From Bacteroidales bacterium (GTDB taxonomy: Bacteria > Bacteroidota > Bacteroidia > Bacteroidales > P3): a DNA stretch of 64,000 bases. Location: positions 1 through 64,000 of the forward strand of contig JAGCZH010000013.1 of the NCBI GenBank assembly GCA_017960475.1. Reading direction: 5' to 3'. This document shows, in pieces, positions 24,522-34,136 of the stretch. The notes under the pieces are model-generated. The model was not told the DNA's origin. It saw only the letters and a program-made list of their open reading frames with translations, and made no database searches. Both the position numbers and the translations under genes were made by a program. How positions within the stretch are numbered: the stretch's first letter is position 1; each line of letters starts with the position of its first letter.

Positions 24522-27500
24522 TTATCTTTTGAGTATTTTAGCCACCCTATAGTTGCCGTCCTCTAATAGTATTTGTATGATATACAGACCTTCGTGTAAT
24601 GTCGAGATGTCTATTGTGGTATTGTCCCCTAAAATGACCTGTTTCATGATCTGACGACCGTTGATATCTGAGATGACAGCCATTTCCATGCCTCTGCAGC
24701 TGATGTTGACTGTGCTTTTTGCTGGATTTGGATAGATTATTAAGCTGGAATTCTCATTTTCGGTTCCATTTATCCCTATAGTTCCGGAGACGTTGACGAT
24801 GGTCGACGATGTCGCACTGCATTTCCCGTTCCATCCGGTAACTGTGTATTCGGTTGTGACGGTAGGATAGACGTCGATGACTGAACTTGTGGCTCCGTTG
24901 CTCCACAGATATCTTTCCGCACCCTGCGCTGTCAGTCTGGCGGTCTCGCCTTCTCGTATTGTTATGTCACCGCCTTCTATGGTCAACTCTGGCGCTGATG
25001 TCACATAAAGCAAAATATGTCGTATTATGCTGTTTGCTGTGTCTGTTATCAGGTTGGCCTCATCGGTTTCCAATAGGTCCGTGGCTATTGTCGTTCCTTC
25101 AAAGGTGTATGTCTCTCCCTCGCATACGCTGTCAATGATATACTGATGAATGGTATCGTTGGCGGGAAGATGTATGTCGTCAACCCAACCGCAATCGCTT
25201 CCTAAGCTTTGGGAGTAGTCTTTCTGATAACTGAATTTGAACACATGGGTGCCGGCAGGAACAAAGTAGGCTTGACGTGTCCAGTTGTAATCGGTTCCGC
25301 TAATTGACATCAAAACCGTGTTGTCCATCGAGAAATATAACTTGTCGTAGTTTTCCTCCGACGACACCTTTACATAGAATGAAATACTGTCGTCTACTAT
25401 CGAGGTCCACTCAAAAGACATTTCGGATTTTTTGTTGTTACCCGAGTTGCTGTGTGTCCATTGTTTTGATCTGGCTGAATAGTTGCCGCTGTGGGACTCG
25501 CCGTCGGTTATCACCCACGGATTGGTGCCTTGCTGCCATTCTACTGTGCCCCAGCTGTTGTCGTCGAAATTGATAAGGGAGTTGTCCTCGCCGAACTGAA
25601 CTTTGAGTGTGTCGAGCTTTGTTATCGCTCCGTATTTTAACGTCTGGATAAAAACTGTGCTTCTGTTTTGCGGCACGGCTCCCGCCACAGAAAGGTTGTA
25701 GTTCTGCGTGAAGTTTTGTCCTGGCTCAACTCTGTCTACAATGATGGTGTCATTGTTTATTGTCAGCGTTGGCTCCATGCTCCGCAGTGTTATGTATGCG
25801 TTCTCCAATGCTGCGTTGCCACTGTTGCGGTTTATGACAGTGAAGGTAGTGGAACCATTGTCAACAAGCGCGCTGTCCATGGAATGGCTGTTAATTTCGG
25901 GCTTGGGAGCATTGATGCTGAAATTGAAGGTTCTGAAAGACTTGGTGTTGTTTCTGTGGCCCCAGCGTACTATTACCTTTATCGAGGCTTGGCTCTGGTC
26001 TCTCACGTTTCCCCACACTGTGGCGTTGCAAACGCTGTGTAGGACGCTCTGTTGATGCCCTGCCAGGCCGGAGGGCATGGTTATTATGCCGGTGGTGTCG
26101 ATATGGATGTTGCCTTCCAAACTCTGGTATTCAATGAAAAGGCTGTCGGCGTCGGAGGATCCCAGGTTGGAAAGGGTGACATCAAAAGCTATAGGCTTGC
26201 CAGCCTCTATTGCTGTCAGCGGTTGCATATCCTGTGCTATGACATAGACACCTTCCGACACAATGTTTATTGTGCTTTGATAGGGCTTGTAGCCTTGGGC
26301 TGTGATGACGATAGTGTGTGGCTCGGGTGTCATGGGGGTGAAAATGTTGACGGTGGCGTTACCATTGCCGTCGGCGAAACCTGCTCCGCACAGATTGCCA
26401 TCGCCATCGCTGAAACCTATATAGGCATATGGCACCGTGGATACATAGAAACTATTGACACCCATTTGTATGCTTTGTGCGTGCTGTGCCACCATATCGT
26501 TCGCGCTTCCATGTATGTATGGCATCAGAGACGGATCGCCCATAAGGTGATATACTTGCCAATAGTAGAGTTTCATATTATCCTCACTAGGGCTGCTCTC
26601 AACGGCCATATTGCCTCCGAATATCATTGATCCTGCCGTTGTGCACCATTTGTCGGTGCTCTCGCCATGTGAGTGGAACAGTCTGTCGTACATTCCAAGG
26701 TTTTCGCTTGAATATGGAGTGTTCATCGTGTTGTTGATTCCGCTGCGCACACCCACAGTCCAATAGAAGTCCTCTACCCAATAGGTATAGTCGCTGGCGC
26801 CAAAATAGCTTACCGCACCTGCATTGTTGCCTTTTCTCAGCAATGCCTCGCCCAAGCATGCGTCAATCTGGAAACTGTTGGACAAACAGCAGTTGCCTAT
26901 CATTATCATGGGCTTGTTGTTATTGGACATATTCGCCACGCTAGAATTGGAGAACGAGGGAGTGCTCCATTCTGTCTCTGCGCCATGTGCGGTATAGTTG
27001 ACAAAGCCGCATCCGTTGTTATAGAAGTTCCTCAGTGCTTCGGCTGTAGCTGAATTGTTGCTGCTGCCAGTCACTGTCACTCCGCTGGGGGCAAATGAGG
27101 TGTTGTTTTTATAATATACAATATTATTAAAGCCATTGGATGCTGTGATATAGTATTTGGCTATGTAGTCCATCGCGGGGTCGCCATAGGTGTAGCCGTT
27201 GTCGTTAGAGTATCCTCCATCCACTCCCGCTATCAAGGCGGCGTTGCTTAGATATGAGTCGTCAGGGAAGGTGTATTGCTCATACATCATCGTCTTCTCT
27301 ATCTGAGGTAGGAGTTGGGCAGCGTTTTGCGCTGAGAATCGGCCATAGTAGCAGTCGGGTATCCGGTCACCCTCGGTCCAGTTAAAATAGTTGAGGTCGC
27401 TGGAGTGATTCGAGCCCTGTGATGTCAGCTGAAATGCTGGTATCTGGGCAATGTCGCCGACAAACAGCACATAGGTCGGCGCGGGCTCGCTGGCTGTCGC

Positions 27501-28349
27501 GTTGTCATAAAGACCTTTCAGGTAATTTTTTATGCTCGTTGTCGTAGTGCCAACTTGGGGGTCGTCGGTGTAGACAAGGTCAACCATAAATCCTTGGCGG
27601 CTTTTCCATTTGGCAAAGTCGTCAAGCATACCGCGGAACATGCTGTGGGCCACTATGGTGTAGCGTAATGGTGCCGAGCTGTAGTTCTCTTTAGTCCCTA
27701 TGGTGTTGATTGTTTTAATTCCGTTGTCGAATTCCTGGCTGTAATGTATCTTCTGCATGGTGCGCGTCGCGGCGATATCAGCGTTGCGCTGCTGTATCGT
27801 GACGGTGACTCTTTTGACTACAATTATCTGATTTGTCACCGGATTCCATCTGATGGGGTTGTAAGCTATTCTGGCAAGATTGTGGTTGCGTGCTATGCCG
27901 GTATTCTCTACAACTATCGTTTCAGCTCCGATGAAACTGTTGCAAGCATATGTTTGTGCGTTTTTCACCATGTGAAATGCCGTAGTGTCGCTTTTTCTTC
28001 GCGATGGTTGCATAGGAATAAGAGGTTTGTCGATACCTATTTCATTGGCGTCGATGGTGTCACAAAGCATTTCGTTGACAGTGACATCCAAACGGTCGCA
28101 AAGCGAAATCTCAATCATTTTTGACAGAGAAGGCAGAGAGGGGTCACCGACTTTGCCACTGGGCATAAAGTCATCCATTGTTATGACGTTGAAAACTTCG
28201 TCTGACAATGTGGCCGCATTGACTTGAGGCAGAGGACAGTTGAAGGTGATTTGTATGTTGTTATAGTCGCTGTGGTTCACTTGGCAATACTGTGCGTTTA
28301 CAGTGATCGCCAGTACTGTCAGCGTTGCTATTAGTGCGATTCTTTTCAT
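24522..28349 (-). CDS. gingipain-like C25 cysteine peptidase with T9SS sorting domain
   Basis: 1275 residues. A signal peptide ends at NAQ (residue 20). A propeptide-like part runs to about 225. The C25 catalytic region follows, with the likely catalytic histidine in NYTAHGAE (H455) and the nucleophile in GNCCLSN (C487 or C488). C-terminal to it are Ig-like and CARDB-like beta domains, a carbohydrate-binding-like segment and a PKD-like stretch. The tail from about 1195 is a type A T9SS sorting domain (IYPNPAKSTVNIS, GLYIIQILL, VAKILKR). The protein is thus predicted to be secreted through T9SS and surface-attached. It follows rluA by 50 bases. Confidence 0.9.
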   Translation of the reverse strand: MKRIALIATLTVLAITVNAQYCQVNHSDYNNIQITFNCPLPQVNAATLSDEVFNVITMDDFMPSGKVGDPSLPSLSKMIEISLCDRLDVTVNEMLCDTIDANEIGIDKPLIPMQPSRRKSDTTAFHMVKNAQTYACNSFIGAETIVVENTGIARNHNLARIAYNPIRWNPVTNQIIVVKRVTVTIQQRNADIAATRTMQKIHYSQEFDNGIKTINTIGTKENYSSAPLRYTIVAHSMFRGMLDDFAKWKSRQGFMVDLVYTDDPQVGTTTTSIKNYLKGLYDNATASEPAPTYVLFVGDIAQIPAFQLTSQGSNHSSDLNYFNWTEGDRIPDCYYGRFSAQNAAQLLPQIEKTMMYEQYTFPDDSYLSNAALIAGVDGGYSNDNGYTYGDPAMDYIAKYYITASNGFNNIVYYKNNTSFAPSGVTVTGSSNNSATAEALRNFYNNGCGFVNYTAHGAETEWSTPSFSNSSVANMSNNNKPMIMIGNCCLSNSFQIDACLGEALLRKGNNAGAVSYFGASDYTYWVEDFYWTVGVRSGINNTMNTPYSSENLGMYDRLFHSHGESTDKWCTTAGSMIFGGNMAVESSPSEDNMKLYYWQVYHLMGDPSLMPYIHGSANDMVAQHAQSIQMGVNSFYVSTVPYAYIGFSDGDGNLCGAGFADGNGNATVNIFTPMTPEPHTIVITAQGYKPYQSTINIVSEGVYVIAQDMQPLTAIEAGKPIAFDVTLSNLGSSDADSLFIEYQSLEGNIHIDTTGIITMPSGLAGHQQSVLHSVCNATVWGNVRDQSQASIKVIVRWGHRNNTKSFRTFNFSINAPKPEINSHSMDSALVDNGSTTFTVINRNSGNAALENAYITLRSMEPTLTINNDTIIVDRVEPGQNFTQNYNLSVAGAVPQNRSTVFIQTLKYGAITKLDTLKVQFGEDNSLINFDDNSWGTVEWQQGTNPWVITDGESHSGNYSARSKQWTHSNSGNNKKSEMSFEWTSIVDDSISFYVKVSSEENYDKLYFSMDNTVLMSISGTDYNWTRQAYFVPAGTHVFKFSYQKDYSQSLGSDCGWVDDIHLPANDTIHQYIIDSVCEGETYTFEGTTIATDLLETDEANLITDTANSIIRHILLYVTSAPELTIEGGDITIREGETARLTAQGAERYLWSNGATSSVIDVYPTVTTEYTVTGWNGKCSATSSTIVNVSGTIGINGTENENSSLIIYPNPAKSTVNISCRGMEMAVISDINGRQIMKQVILGDNTTIDISTLHEGLYIIQILLEDGNYRVAKILKR

Positions 28350-28399
28350 GTGTGGTTTGATATTGTTATTTTTTATAATATTGTTTCTTAATCAATTGT

Positions 28400-29086
28400 C
28401 TATTTCTCAAATTCCATCCATATCGGTTCCTGTGGCGTCGGGGCGGTGATTGTCATCTCTTCTTTGCGTACGGGATGGATGAAACTTATTTTGCGTGCAT
28501 GCAGCGATATACCGCCATCGGGATTGGAGCGAGGTGCTCCATATTTAAGGTCGCCTTTGATATGGCAACCGATGTTAGCCAGCTGGGCTCGTATTTGATG
28601 ATGCCGTCCGGTGTGTAAGTCTATTTCCAGCAGATGGTATCCGCCGTCGCTTACTCCGATTAGTTTATAGTCGAGTATTGCGAGCTTGGCGTCTGTGGTG
28701 CCGGCTTTCACGACATAGCTCCGGTTGTTTTTCTCGTTTCGCAACAGCCAGTTCTCTAAATGTCCGTTTTCTTCAGGCGGGGGCTCTTTGCTCAGCGCCC
28801 AGTAAGTTTTTTTGATGTCGCGCTCTTTCACGGCCTCATTCATACGGCTCAAAGCTTTTGAGGTTTTAGCGAACAGAACCACACCGCTCACGGGTCTGTC
28901 TAATCTATGTATGACACCGCAGAAGACATTGCCAGGCTTGTTGTCACGCATTTTCAGGAATGCCTTGATGTATTCGGGCAATGGGGTGTCTCCGGTCTTG
29001 TCGCCTTGCACAATCTGTCCGCAGCGCTTGTTGAGCGCCAGGAGGTGGTTGTCTTCATATAGTATTTGGTCGGCGATGTCCATCAC
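28400..29086 (-). CDS. RluA-family RNA pseudouridine synthase
   Basis: 228 residues. The catalytic aspartate is in HRLDRPVSGVVLFAKT, and the family motif GRHHQIRAQLANIGCHIKGD is present. There is no S4 domain, so it belongs to the short RluA/RluC/TruC-like branch; the exact target (23S rRNA or tRNA) is not predictable. It starts with two adjacent ATG codons, either of which could be used. It lies 4 bases after psd, which indicates translational coupling. Confidence 0.9.
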   Translation of the reverse strand: MMDIADQILYEDNHLLALNKRCGQIVQGDKTGDTPLPEYIKAFLKMRDNKPGNVFCGVIHRLDRPVSGVVLFAKTSKALSRMNEAVKERDIKKTYWALSKEPPPEENGHLENWLLRNEKNNRSYVVKAGTTDAKLAILDYKLIGVSDGGYHLLEIDLHTGRHHQIRAQLANIGCHIKGDLKYGAPRSNPDGGISLHARKISFIHPVRKEEMTITAPTPQEPIWMEFEK

Positions 29087-29090
29087 ATAT

Positions 29091-29753
29091 CTATTGTTTC
29101 AATTTCCCTATAGGCGACATTCCGTTGCGGACCACATCCTCAAGGGCGACATCCAGCTCTGTGTCGAGGGGCAGGAAGAGGTCTACTCGCGAGCCAAACT
29201 TGATGAACCCCATCTCTTGGTTCTGTTTCACCCTTTCGCCTTCGCGGGCATAGCACACAATGCGGCGCGCCATTACGCCGGCGACCTGACGCATCAGTAT
29301 TCGCTGACCGTTGTCCAGCACCATACCTATACTGGAGCGCTCGTTCATTATCGACGACTTGGGGTAGGAAGCTATGAAATAGTTGCCTTTGTGATATTTC
29401 ACATACTCAATGGTGCCGTCTATGGGGTAGCGGTTCACATGAACATCTGTTCCGTTCATGAATACGCTGACCATCAGGCACTCGCTGTTGAGGTATTCTT
29501 TCTCAAAGGTTTGCTCGATTGTGCAAACCACTCCGTCGGCGGGGGCTATGTATCGGGTGGAGTCATCGGTGAAGACTCTTTTGGGTATGCGGAAAAAAGA
29601 GGCTAACGCAAGCCAGAAACCGAACATTATTACTATGAGCAGCCAGTTGAAAAAGTTAAGCTGCTCGGTGAATACTATCATCAGCACTGTTATTACACCA
29701 AAAATGGCCAACAGGCTTAATAGTAGTCGATATCCTTCTTTGTGTATATACAT
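29091..29753 (-). CDS. psd: phosphatidylserine decarboxylase
   Basis: 220 residues, the short archaeal/Bacteroidota-type enzyme. It makes phosphatidylethanolamine from phosphatidylserine at the inner membrane. Two N-terminal membrane segments (about 10-50) are followed by the decarboxylase core. The self-cleavage site that makes the pyruvoyl group is the GS in IKFGSRVDLFLP near the C-terminus. With cdsA upstream on the same strand it forms a phospholipid synthesis group, although a 250-base repeat island separates the two genes. Confidence 0.93.
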   Translation of the reverse strand: MYIHKEGYRLLLSLLAIFGVITVLMIVFTEQLNFFNWLLIVIMFGFWLALASFFRIPKRVFTDDSTRYIAPADGVVCTIEQTFEKEYLNSECLMVSVFMNGTDVHVNRYPIDGTIEYVKYHKGNYFIASYPKSSIMNERSSIGMVLDNGQRILMRQVAGVMARRIVCYAREGERVKQNQEMGFIKFGSRVDLFLPLDTELDVALEDVVRNGMSPIGKLKQ

Positions 29754-29805
29754 TATAAATTATTTTTGTCGTTTGTTTTTTATAATCAGGCTCACGTTTT
29801 TTATA

Positions 29806-30004
29806 TTCCTTTTAACCCTTTTAAACCCTTATAACCTTTTAACTTTTTAACCTTTTAACTTTTTAACCTTTTAACCTTTTCAACCCTTTTAACCTTCAAC
29901 GCACAAATCTGCTCTACGCGCTCCACTGGAGCTTGTACCCTTTTAAACCCTTATACCCTTTTAAACCTTTTAACTTTTAAACCTTTTAACTTTTTAACCC
30001 CTTT
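29806..30004 (-). repeat. octamer repeat island between cdsA and psd
   Basis: On the plus strand it is a run of CCTTTTAA/CTTTTTAA octamers and longer variants. One non-repeat core at about 29898-29940 includes the near-palindrome GCTCCACTGGAGC. It directly abuts the cdsA stop codon (TGA at 30005-30007 on the minus strand). On the transcribed strand it reads GGTTAAAA-type words. No coding potential. Confidence 0.85.
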
Positions 30005-30859
30005 TCAGGTAGCTATAATTAAATATGCTTGCACAAATGGCACGGCTAAAAGAATGCTGTCAAACCGGTCCAAAACGCCTCCATGTCCAGGCATGATGTT
30101 GCCGCTGTCTTTCACGCCGCAGAAGCGTTTGAACATAGACTCTACCAGATCGCCCAATGTGCCTATGACGCTGCAAATGAATCCTATCACAATCCAGTCG
30201 ATAGTATCCATCATTATACCGTTGCTGTGGAACAGAGGTCCTACGAATATTGCTGTCGCTATGCAGAATGCCGCGCCGCCTATGGTGCCCTCCCAAGTCT
30301 TTTTGGGTGAATGGCGTTCCCACATTTTATGCCGTCCTAACAGCATCCCTGTCAGGTAGGCGAAGGTGTCGTTGACCCATACCAGGATGAATACCATCAT
30401 CATTAGCCCGTAACCGCTGTCATGTATGTAATTTGTCAGCGCCAGAGGAATCATCACCCAGATTGTAGGGAGCAGAGTGTAACCTATGGTGGCCATGGGG
30501 TTCTCGTCGGTGCGCCACAGCTGCGAAAGGAAGACACAAAGCATCAGGGCTGGCAGCAAGGTGAGGAGTGAGAGAGACCACAGTTGACCTTCGCTGAAGG
30601 AGGGTTGTTCCCAAAAGAAAACTATCAGATAGGAGAGAATGCCTACAATATATGCGGCAGGCTTGTTGGTCGCGATTCCTTTAAGAGATAGGTTTTTCAA
30701 CACCTCGTGGGTGCCTATAAGACCTATGACGAAAAACAGAGCGCCAAAGATCACCTCTCCGCCTGTCACATTTCCCATCCATCGTCCGGAATATATCGAT
30801 GCGATGATTAGTAGTACGTATATGGCGCCACTTATGGTTCGTGTCAGTATTGTTTTCAT
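30005..30859 (-). CDS. cdsA: phosphatidate cytidylyltransferase
   Basis: 284 residues, an integral membrane enzyme that makes CDP-diacylglycerol. About eight hydrophobic segments are visible. The conserved regions are NDTFAYLTGMLLG, SPKKTWEGTIGG and the C-terminal signature KDSGNIMPGHGGVLDRFDS. It starts 3 bases after the LUD gene, so the two are probably translated together. The cdsA-LUD-ftsH-rsfS order is common in Bacteroidota. Confidence 0.95.
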   Translation of the reverse strand: MKTILTRTISGAIYVLLIIASIYSGRWMGNVTGGEVIFGALFFVIGLIGTHEVLKNLSLKGIATNKPAAYIVGILSYLIVFFWEQPSFSEGQLWSLSLLTLLPALMLCVFLSQLWRTDENPMATIGYTLLPTIWVMIPLALTNYIHDSGYGLMMMVFILVWVNDTFAYLTGMLLGRHKMWERHSPKKTWEGTIGGAAFCIATAIFVGPLFHSNGIMMDTIDWIVIGFICSVIGTLGDLVESMFKRFCGVKDSGNIMPGHGGVLDRFDSILLAVPFVQAYLIIAT

Positions 30860-30862
30860 GGT

Positions 30863-31483
30863 TTACACGGTTTCGTCCTCAATAAGAATAAGGTATAGTT
30901 TTTGATTTCCTTTGCGAAAACCATAGCTGGCAGGATGTGCCACCATGATTTGGTCAGGATATTGTGGGTATAACTCTTTGAGTCGCTGGTTGGCCATCTC
31001 CCAGTCGGTGACGACTTGTGATGTGAACGCCAGCACTATTGTGGTATCTGGCAATGTCGGCACTGTCAATCCCAGGCCGAGATTGGAGGTTATCACCACG
31101 CTCCCTTGCCATGCTATCAGCGCTTCGCACAGGGTTGCCCCAAGAGGATATATCTTGGAGGGGTCGCAAGTCTCTCTATTGTCGATGTTAAGGTGACCAA
31201 GGAAGCTGGTCAGATTCTCTGTGGCGCAACCGATAGTGATGTCGTTGTGTCGTCTCTGTATCTCGCTTATCCGGTTGCTGATGTCGTTCTCGTTGTAGCA
31301 GTAGTACATGGTGCCCCCCGACTTGGTGAACTGTTGCGCGAAAACCACGCTTAAGTCGTCATCTCCTGTAATGAAGGTGTTCCCCACTGATGCCGGCAGT
31401 TCGCAATCTGTGGCAATAGACCTGTCCATGAGTGCTTCACGGATGTCTTTCTGCACCTTTTCTTTTAGTCGGTTGTCTTTCAT
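30863..31483 (-). CDS. LUD domain (LutC/YkgG-like) protein
   Basis: 206 residues. The fold pattern of LUD proteins is visible: DIRxAL at the N-terminus, a central IGCATENL stretch, and GATLCEALIAWQGSVVITSN followed by PTLPDTTIVLAF. LUD proteins include LutC of lactate utilisation, but single copies placed between ftsH and cdsA have no proven role. The neighbours suggest an envelope- or redox-related function, which is inference only. Confidence 0.8.
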   Translation of the reverse strand: MKDNRLKEKVQKDIREALMDRSIATDCELPASVGNTFITGDDDLSVVFAQQFTKSGGTMYYCYNENDISNRISEIQRRHNDITIGCATENLTSFLGHLNIDNRETCDPSKIYPLGATLCEALIAWQGSVVITSNLGLGLTVPTLPDTTIVLAFTSQVVTDWEMANQRLKELYPQYPDQIMVAHPASYGFRKGNQKLYLILIEDETV

Positions 31484-31517
31484 GACTAGGGATTGTTAGG
31501 GTTTGACGGTATTGTTT

Positions 31518-33653
31518 CTATGATTCACTCTCGTCGTTCTCTTCGTTCGAGGTTGTCTCTGTTTTTTCGACGGTTATTTCGTCTTTTGCGGCGACAGGCT
31601 TCTCAATCTTCACTTCATCCTCTTTCTTCTCATCTTCCCAAGGGCGTGAACCATATATTTTTTCCACATCCTCGCGGAATATCACCTCACGCTCGAACAA
31701 TACCTTGGCTAACTCGTCGAGTTTGTCGCGGCTTGAAAGGATAATCTCTTTGGAGCGTTGGTAGGCCTCTTCAACCAAGCGTTTCACTTCGCTGTCGATG
31801 GCCTCGTTGGTCTGCTCGCTGAAAGGTTTGGTGAAGTTCCATTCGCTCTGTCCTGTGGAGTCGTAGTAGCTGATGTTGCCAACTTTCGGGCTCATGCCGT
31901 AGTAGGCAACCAGCGAGAACGCCATCTTGGTGGCGCGCTCTAAATCGTTGAGGGCTCCTGTGGATATCTGTCCGAAAACAATCTCTTCGGCTGCGCGTCC
32001 GGCGACTAAAGAGGTTATCTCGTCGAACATCTGCTCGTAGGTGGTTATCTGCCGTTCCTCAGGCAGGTACCATGCTGCTCCCAGGGCTTTGCCGCGAGGT
32101 ACTATGGTCACTTTGACCAACGGCTGTCCCCAGCGCAGCTGCCAGCTTACTGAGGCGTGGCCTGATTCGTGGTAGGCTATGGTGCGTTTCTCTTCGGTGG
32201 TGATGACTTTTGACCTTTTCTCTAGGCCGCCGATGATGCGGTCTATGGCGTCAAGGAAATCCTGTTTCTCAATCAGGGCCTTGTCTTTGCGTGCCGCTAC
32301 GAGGGCTGCCTCGTTGCAGACGTTGGCTATGTCGGCGCCCGAGAATCCGGGTGTCTGTTTTGAGAGGAAGTCTTTGTCAATGTCGTTGCCGAGTTTCAGC
32401 CCTTTCATGTGTACTTCGAAAATGGCTTTACGCTCGTCGATGTCGGGAAGCTCTACATAAATCTGGCGGTCGAAACGTCCGGCTCGCAACAATGCTTTGT
32501 CTAGTATGTCGGCGCGGTTGGTGGCGGCCATAACGATGACACCATTGTTGGTGCCGAAGCCGTCCATCTCGGTAAGCAACTGGTTGAGGGTGTTCTCACG
32601 CTCGTCGTTGGCGTTGCTGAGACCTCCACGGCTTCGGGCTCGTCCCACTGCGTCGATTTCGTCTATGAAGATGATACAAGGGGCTTTCTTTTTGGCCTCC
32701 TCAAAGAGGTCTCTCACACGCGAGGCTCCCACACCGACAAACATCTCTACGAAGTCGCTTCCTGACATTGAGAAGAAAGGTACGTTGGCTTCGCCAGCCA
32801 CAGCTTTGGCGAGGAGAGTTTTACCGGTACCTGGAGGCCCTACGAGGAGTACACCCTTGGGTATTTTGCCACCCAAAGCGGTGTATTTCTTAGGATTCTT
32901 CAGGAAGTCGACGACTTCCACCACCTCTTCTTTGGCTCCGGCAAGACCGGCGACATCTTTGAAGGTGACATTGGTGGATGTCTTGCCGTCGTATATTTTC
33001 GCTTTTGATTTGCCGACGCTGAAGATTCCTCCTCCGCCACCGCCACCCATCTGTCGGTTGGCGACGCGGCTCATAATGACGAAGAAAATGACAAGCAATA
33101 GCAGCGGTCCAAACCAGTAAATCACCTTCTCCCAGGTGTGGTCGTTCTCACGGGAACTGAGCTCTATGTGGTTGTTGCGTCTTATCTGGTTGATTAGGTC
33201 GGGATTGGCTGTCATCACGCTGTCGTCGATGCCGGCGGTGTCTCGCTCGAAATTCTGTTGCGCTACTTTGTCCAGGTCGCTTTTGAAACTCTCTACGTCA
33301 ATGAACTTGTAAGTGTAGTGTCCCGATTCTTTTACTTTGCCTTGGTCTCCGACAATGTCTTTGTATGCGGTGTCTTTTTCGAGCGCTTCTTCTTTGATGA
33401 AGATTTCTGCATATTCTTTGTCGACGACCACGATTTTTTCCTGGTCTCCGCGACGCAGTATCTGGTCAAGTTTTGACCAGCCAATCTCTGCATTGTTTTT
33501 TTTGCTGTCTCCGCTAAGCCATAGTCCGCCCAGGGTGACAATGATTATCGCGTAGATGATATACATGAACCAGTCGGAGCCTTTGCGTTTGGGGTTGCGC
33601 TTGGGAGTGCCCTGACCTCTGTTCTGATTCTCGTTGTTAGTGTTGTCCTGCAT
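31518..33653 (-). CDS. ftsH: ATP-dependent zinc metalloprotease FtsH
   Basis: 711 residues. FtsH degrades membrane and regulatory proteins. Two membrane helices (about 29-47 and 165-190) flank a periplasmic domain. The AAA module has Walker A GPPGTGKT, Walker [12 protein letters not shown] and the SRH region. The zinc site is HESGH. A glycine run (GGGGGGG) links the second helix to the AAA domain, and an acidic tail follows the protease domain. It lies 75 bases after rsfS. Confidence 0.97.
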   Translation of the reverse strand: MQDNTNNENQNRGQGTPKRNPKRKGSDWFMYIIYAIIIVTLGGLWLSGDSKKNNAEIGWSKLDQILRRGDQEKIVVVDKEYAEIFIKEEALEKDTAYKDIVGDQGKVKESGHYTYKFIDVESFKSDLDKVAQQNFERDTAGIDDSVMTANPDLINQIRRNNHIELSSRENDHTWEKVIYWFGPLLLLVIFFVIMSRVANRQMGGGGGGGIFSVGKSKAKIYDGKTSTNVTFKDVAGLAGAKEEVVEVVDFLKNPKKYTALGGKIPKGVLLVGPPGTGKTLLAKAVAGEANVPFFSMSGSDFVEMFVGVGASRVRDLFEEAKKKAPCIIFIDEIDAVGRARSRGGLSNANDERENTLNQLLTEMDGFGTNNGVIVMAATNRADILDKALLRAGRFDRQIYVELPDIDERKAIFEVHMKGLKLGNDIDKDFLSKQTPGFSGADIANVCNEAALVAARKDKALIEKQDFLDAIDRIIGGLEKRSKVITTEEKRTIAYHESGHASVSWQLRWGQPLVKVTIVPRGKALGAAWYLPEERQITTYEQMFDEITSLVAGRAAEEIVFGQISTGALNDLERATKMAFSLVAYYGMSPKVGNISYYDSTGQSEWNFTKPFSEQTNEAIDSEVKRLVEEAYQRSKEIILSSRDKLDELAKVLFEREVIFREDVEKIYGSRPWEDEKKEDEVKIEKPVAAKDEITVEKTETTSNEENDESES

Positions 33654-33728
33654 TTTGGTTATTGCTTTTTGTTTCTCTTTCTCTCTTTTGTCTGAACTCT
33701 ATGCTGCCCTTCTTGTCGGTAGGAATAA

Positions 33729-34103
33729 TCAGCCTTCATAGGGGGTGGCTACTCCGTCGGCCCACAGCTCTTCCAGTCTGTAGTGTTGGCGTTTGTCTTT
33801 GAGGAAGATGTGTACTACTATGTCGAAATAGTCCATTAATATCCATTCGGCGTTGTCATAACCTTCCACTCTGAGGGGATTGTAGCCGGTGGCTTTTTTT
33901 ATGGTCTCAAAGACGCCGTCGCTTATGGCGCTCACATGCGAAGGCACATTGCCGGTGCATATCACAAAGTAATTTGTTGGTGCCGACTGCACTCCTCGCA
34001 GATCCATGATTACGATGTCAGTCGCTTTTTTATTCGACATGCCAAGTGCCGCCAGTTTCGCTAAGGCTTCGCTCTCGGTCAGATTGCTTTTTTTGTTTGT
34101 CAT
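33729..34103 (-). CDS. rsfS: ribosome silencing factor RsfS
   Basis: 124 residues, standard length. RsfS binds ribosomal protein uL14 and blocks subunit joining in stationary phase. The conserved elements DIVIMDLRGVQSAPTNYFVICTG, GYDNAEWILMDYFDIVVHIF and RHYYRLEELW-like QHYRLEELW are all present. Confidence 0.95.
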   Translation of the reverse strand: MTNKKSNLTESEALAKLAALGMSNKKATDIVIMDLRGVQSAPTNYFVICTGNVPSHVSAISDGVFETIKKATGYNPLRVEGYDNAEWILMDYFDIVVHIFLKDKRQHYRLEELWADGVATPYEG

Positions 34104-34136
34104 GCTCTTCTTCTCTTGTCTAGTCGGTGGTTTATT

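Noticed and set aside
29806..30004. Repeat islands as CRISPR arrays
   Set aside because: Units are 6-12 bases, degenerate and contiguous with no spacers of constant length, and no cas gene is present.
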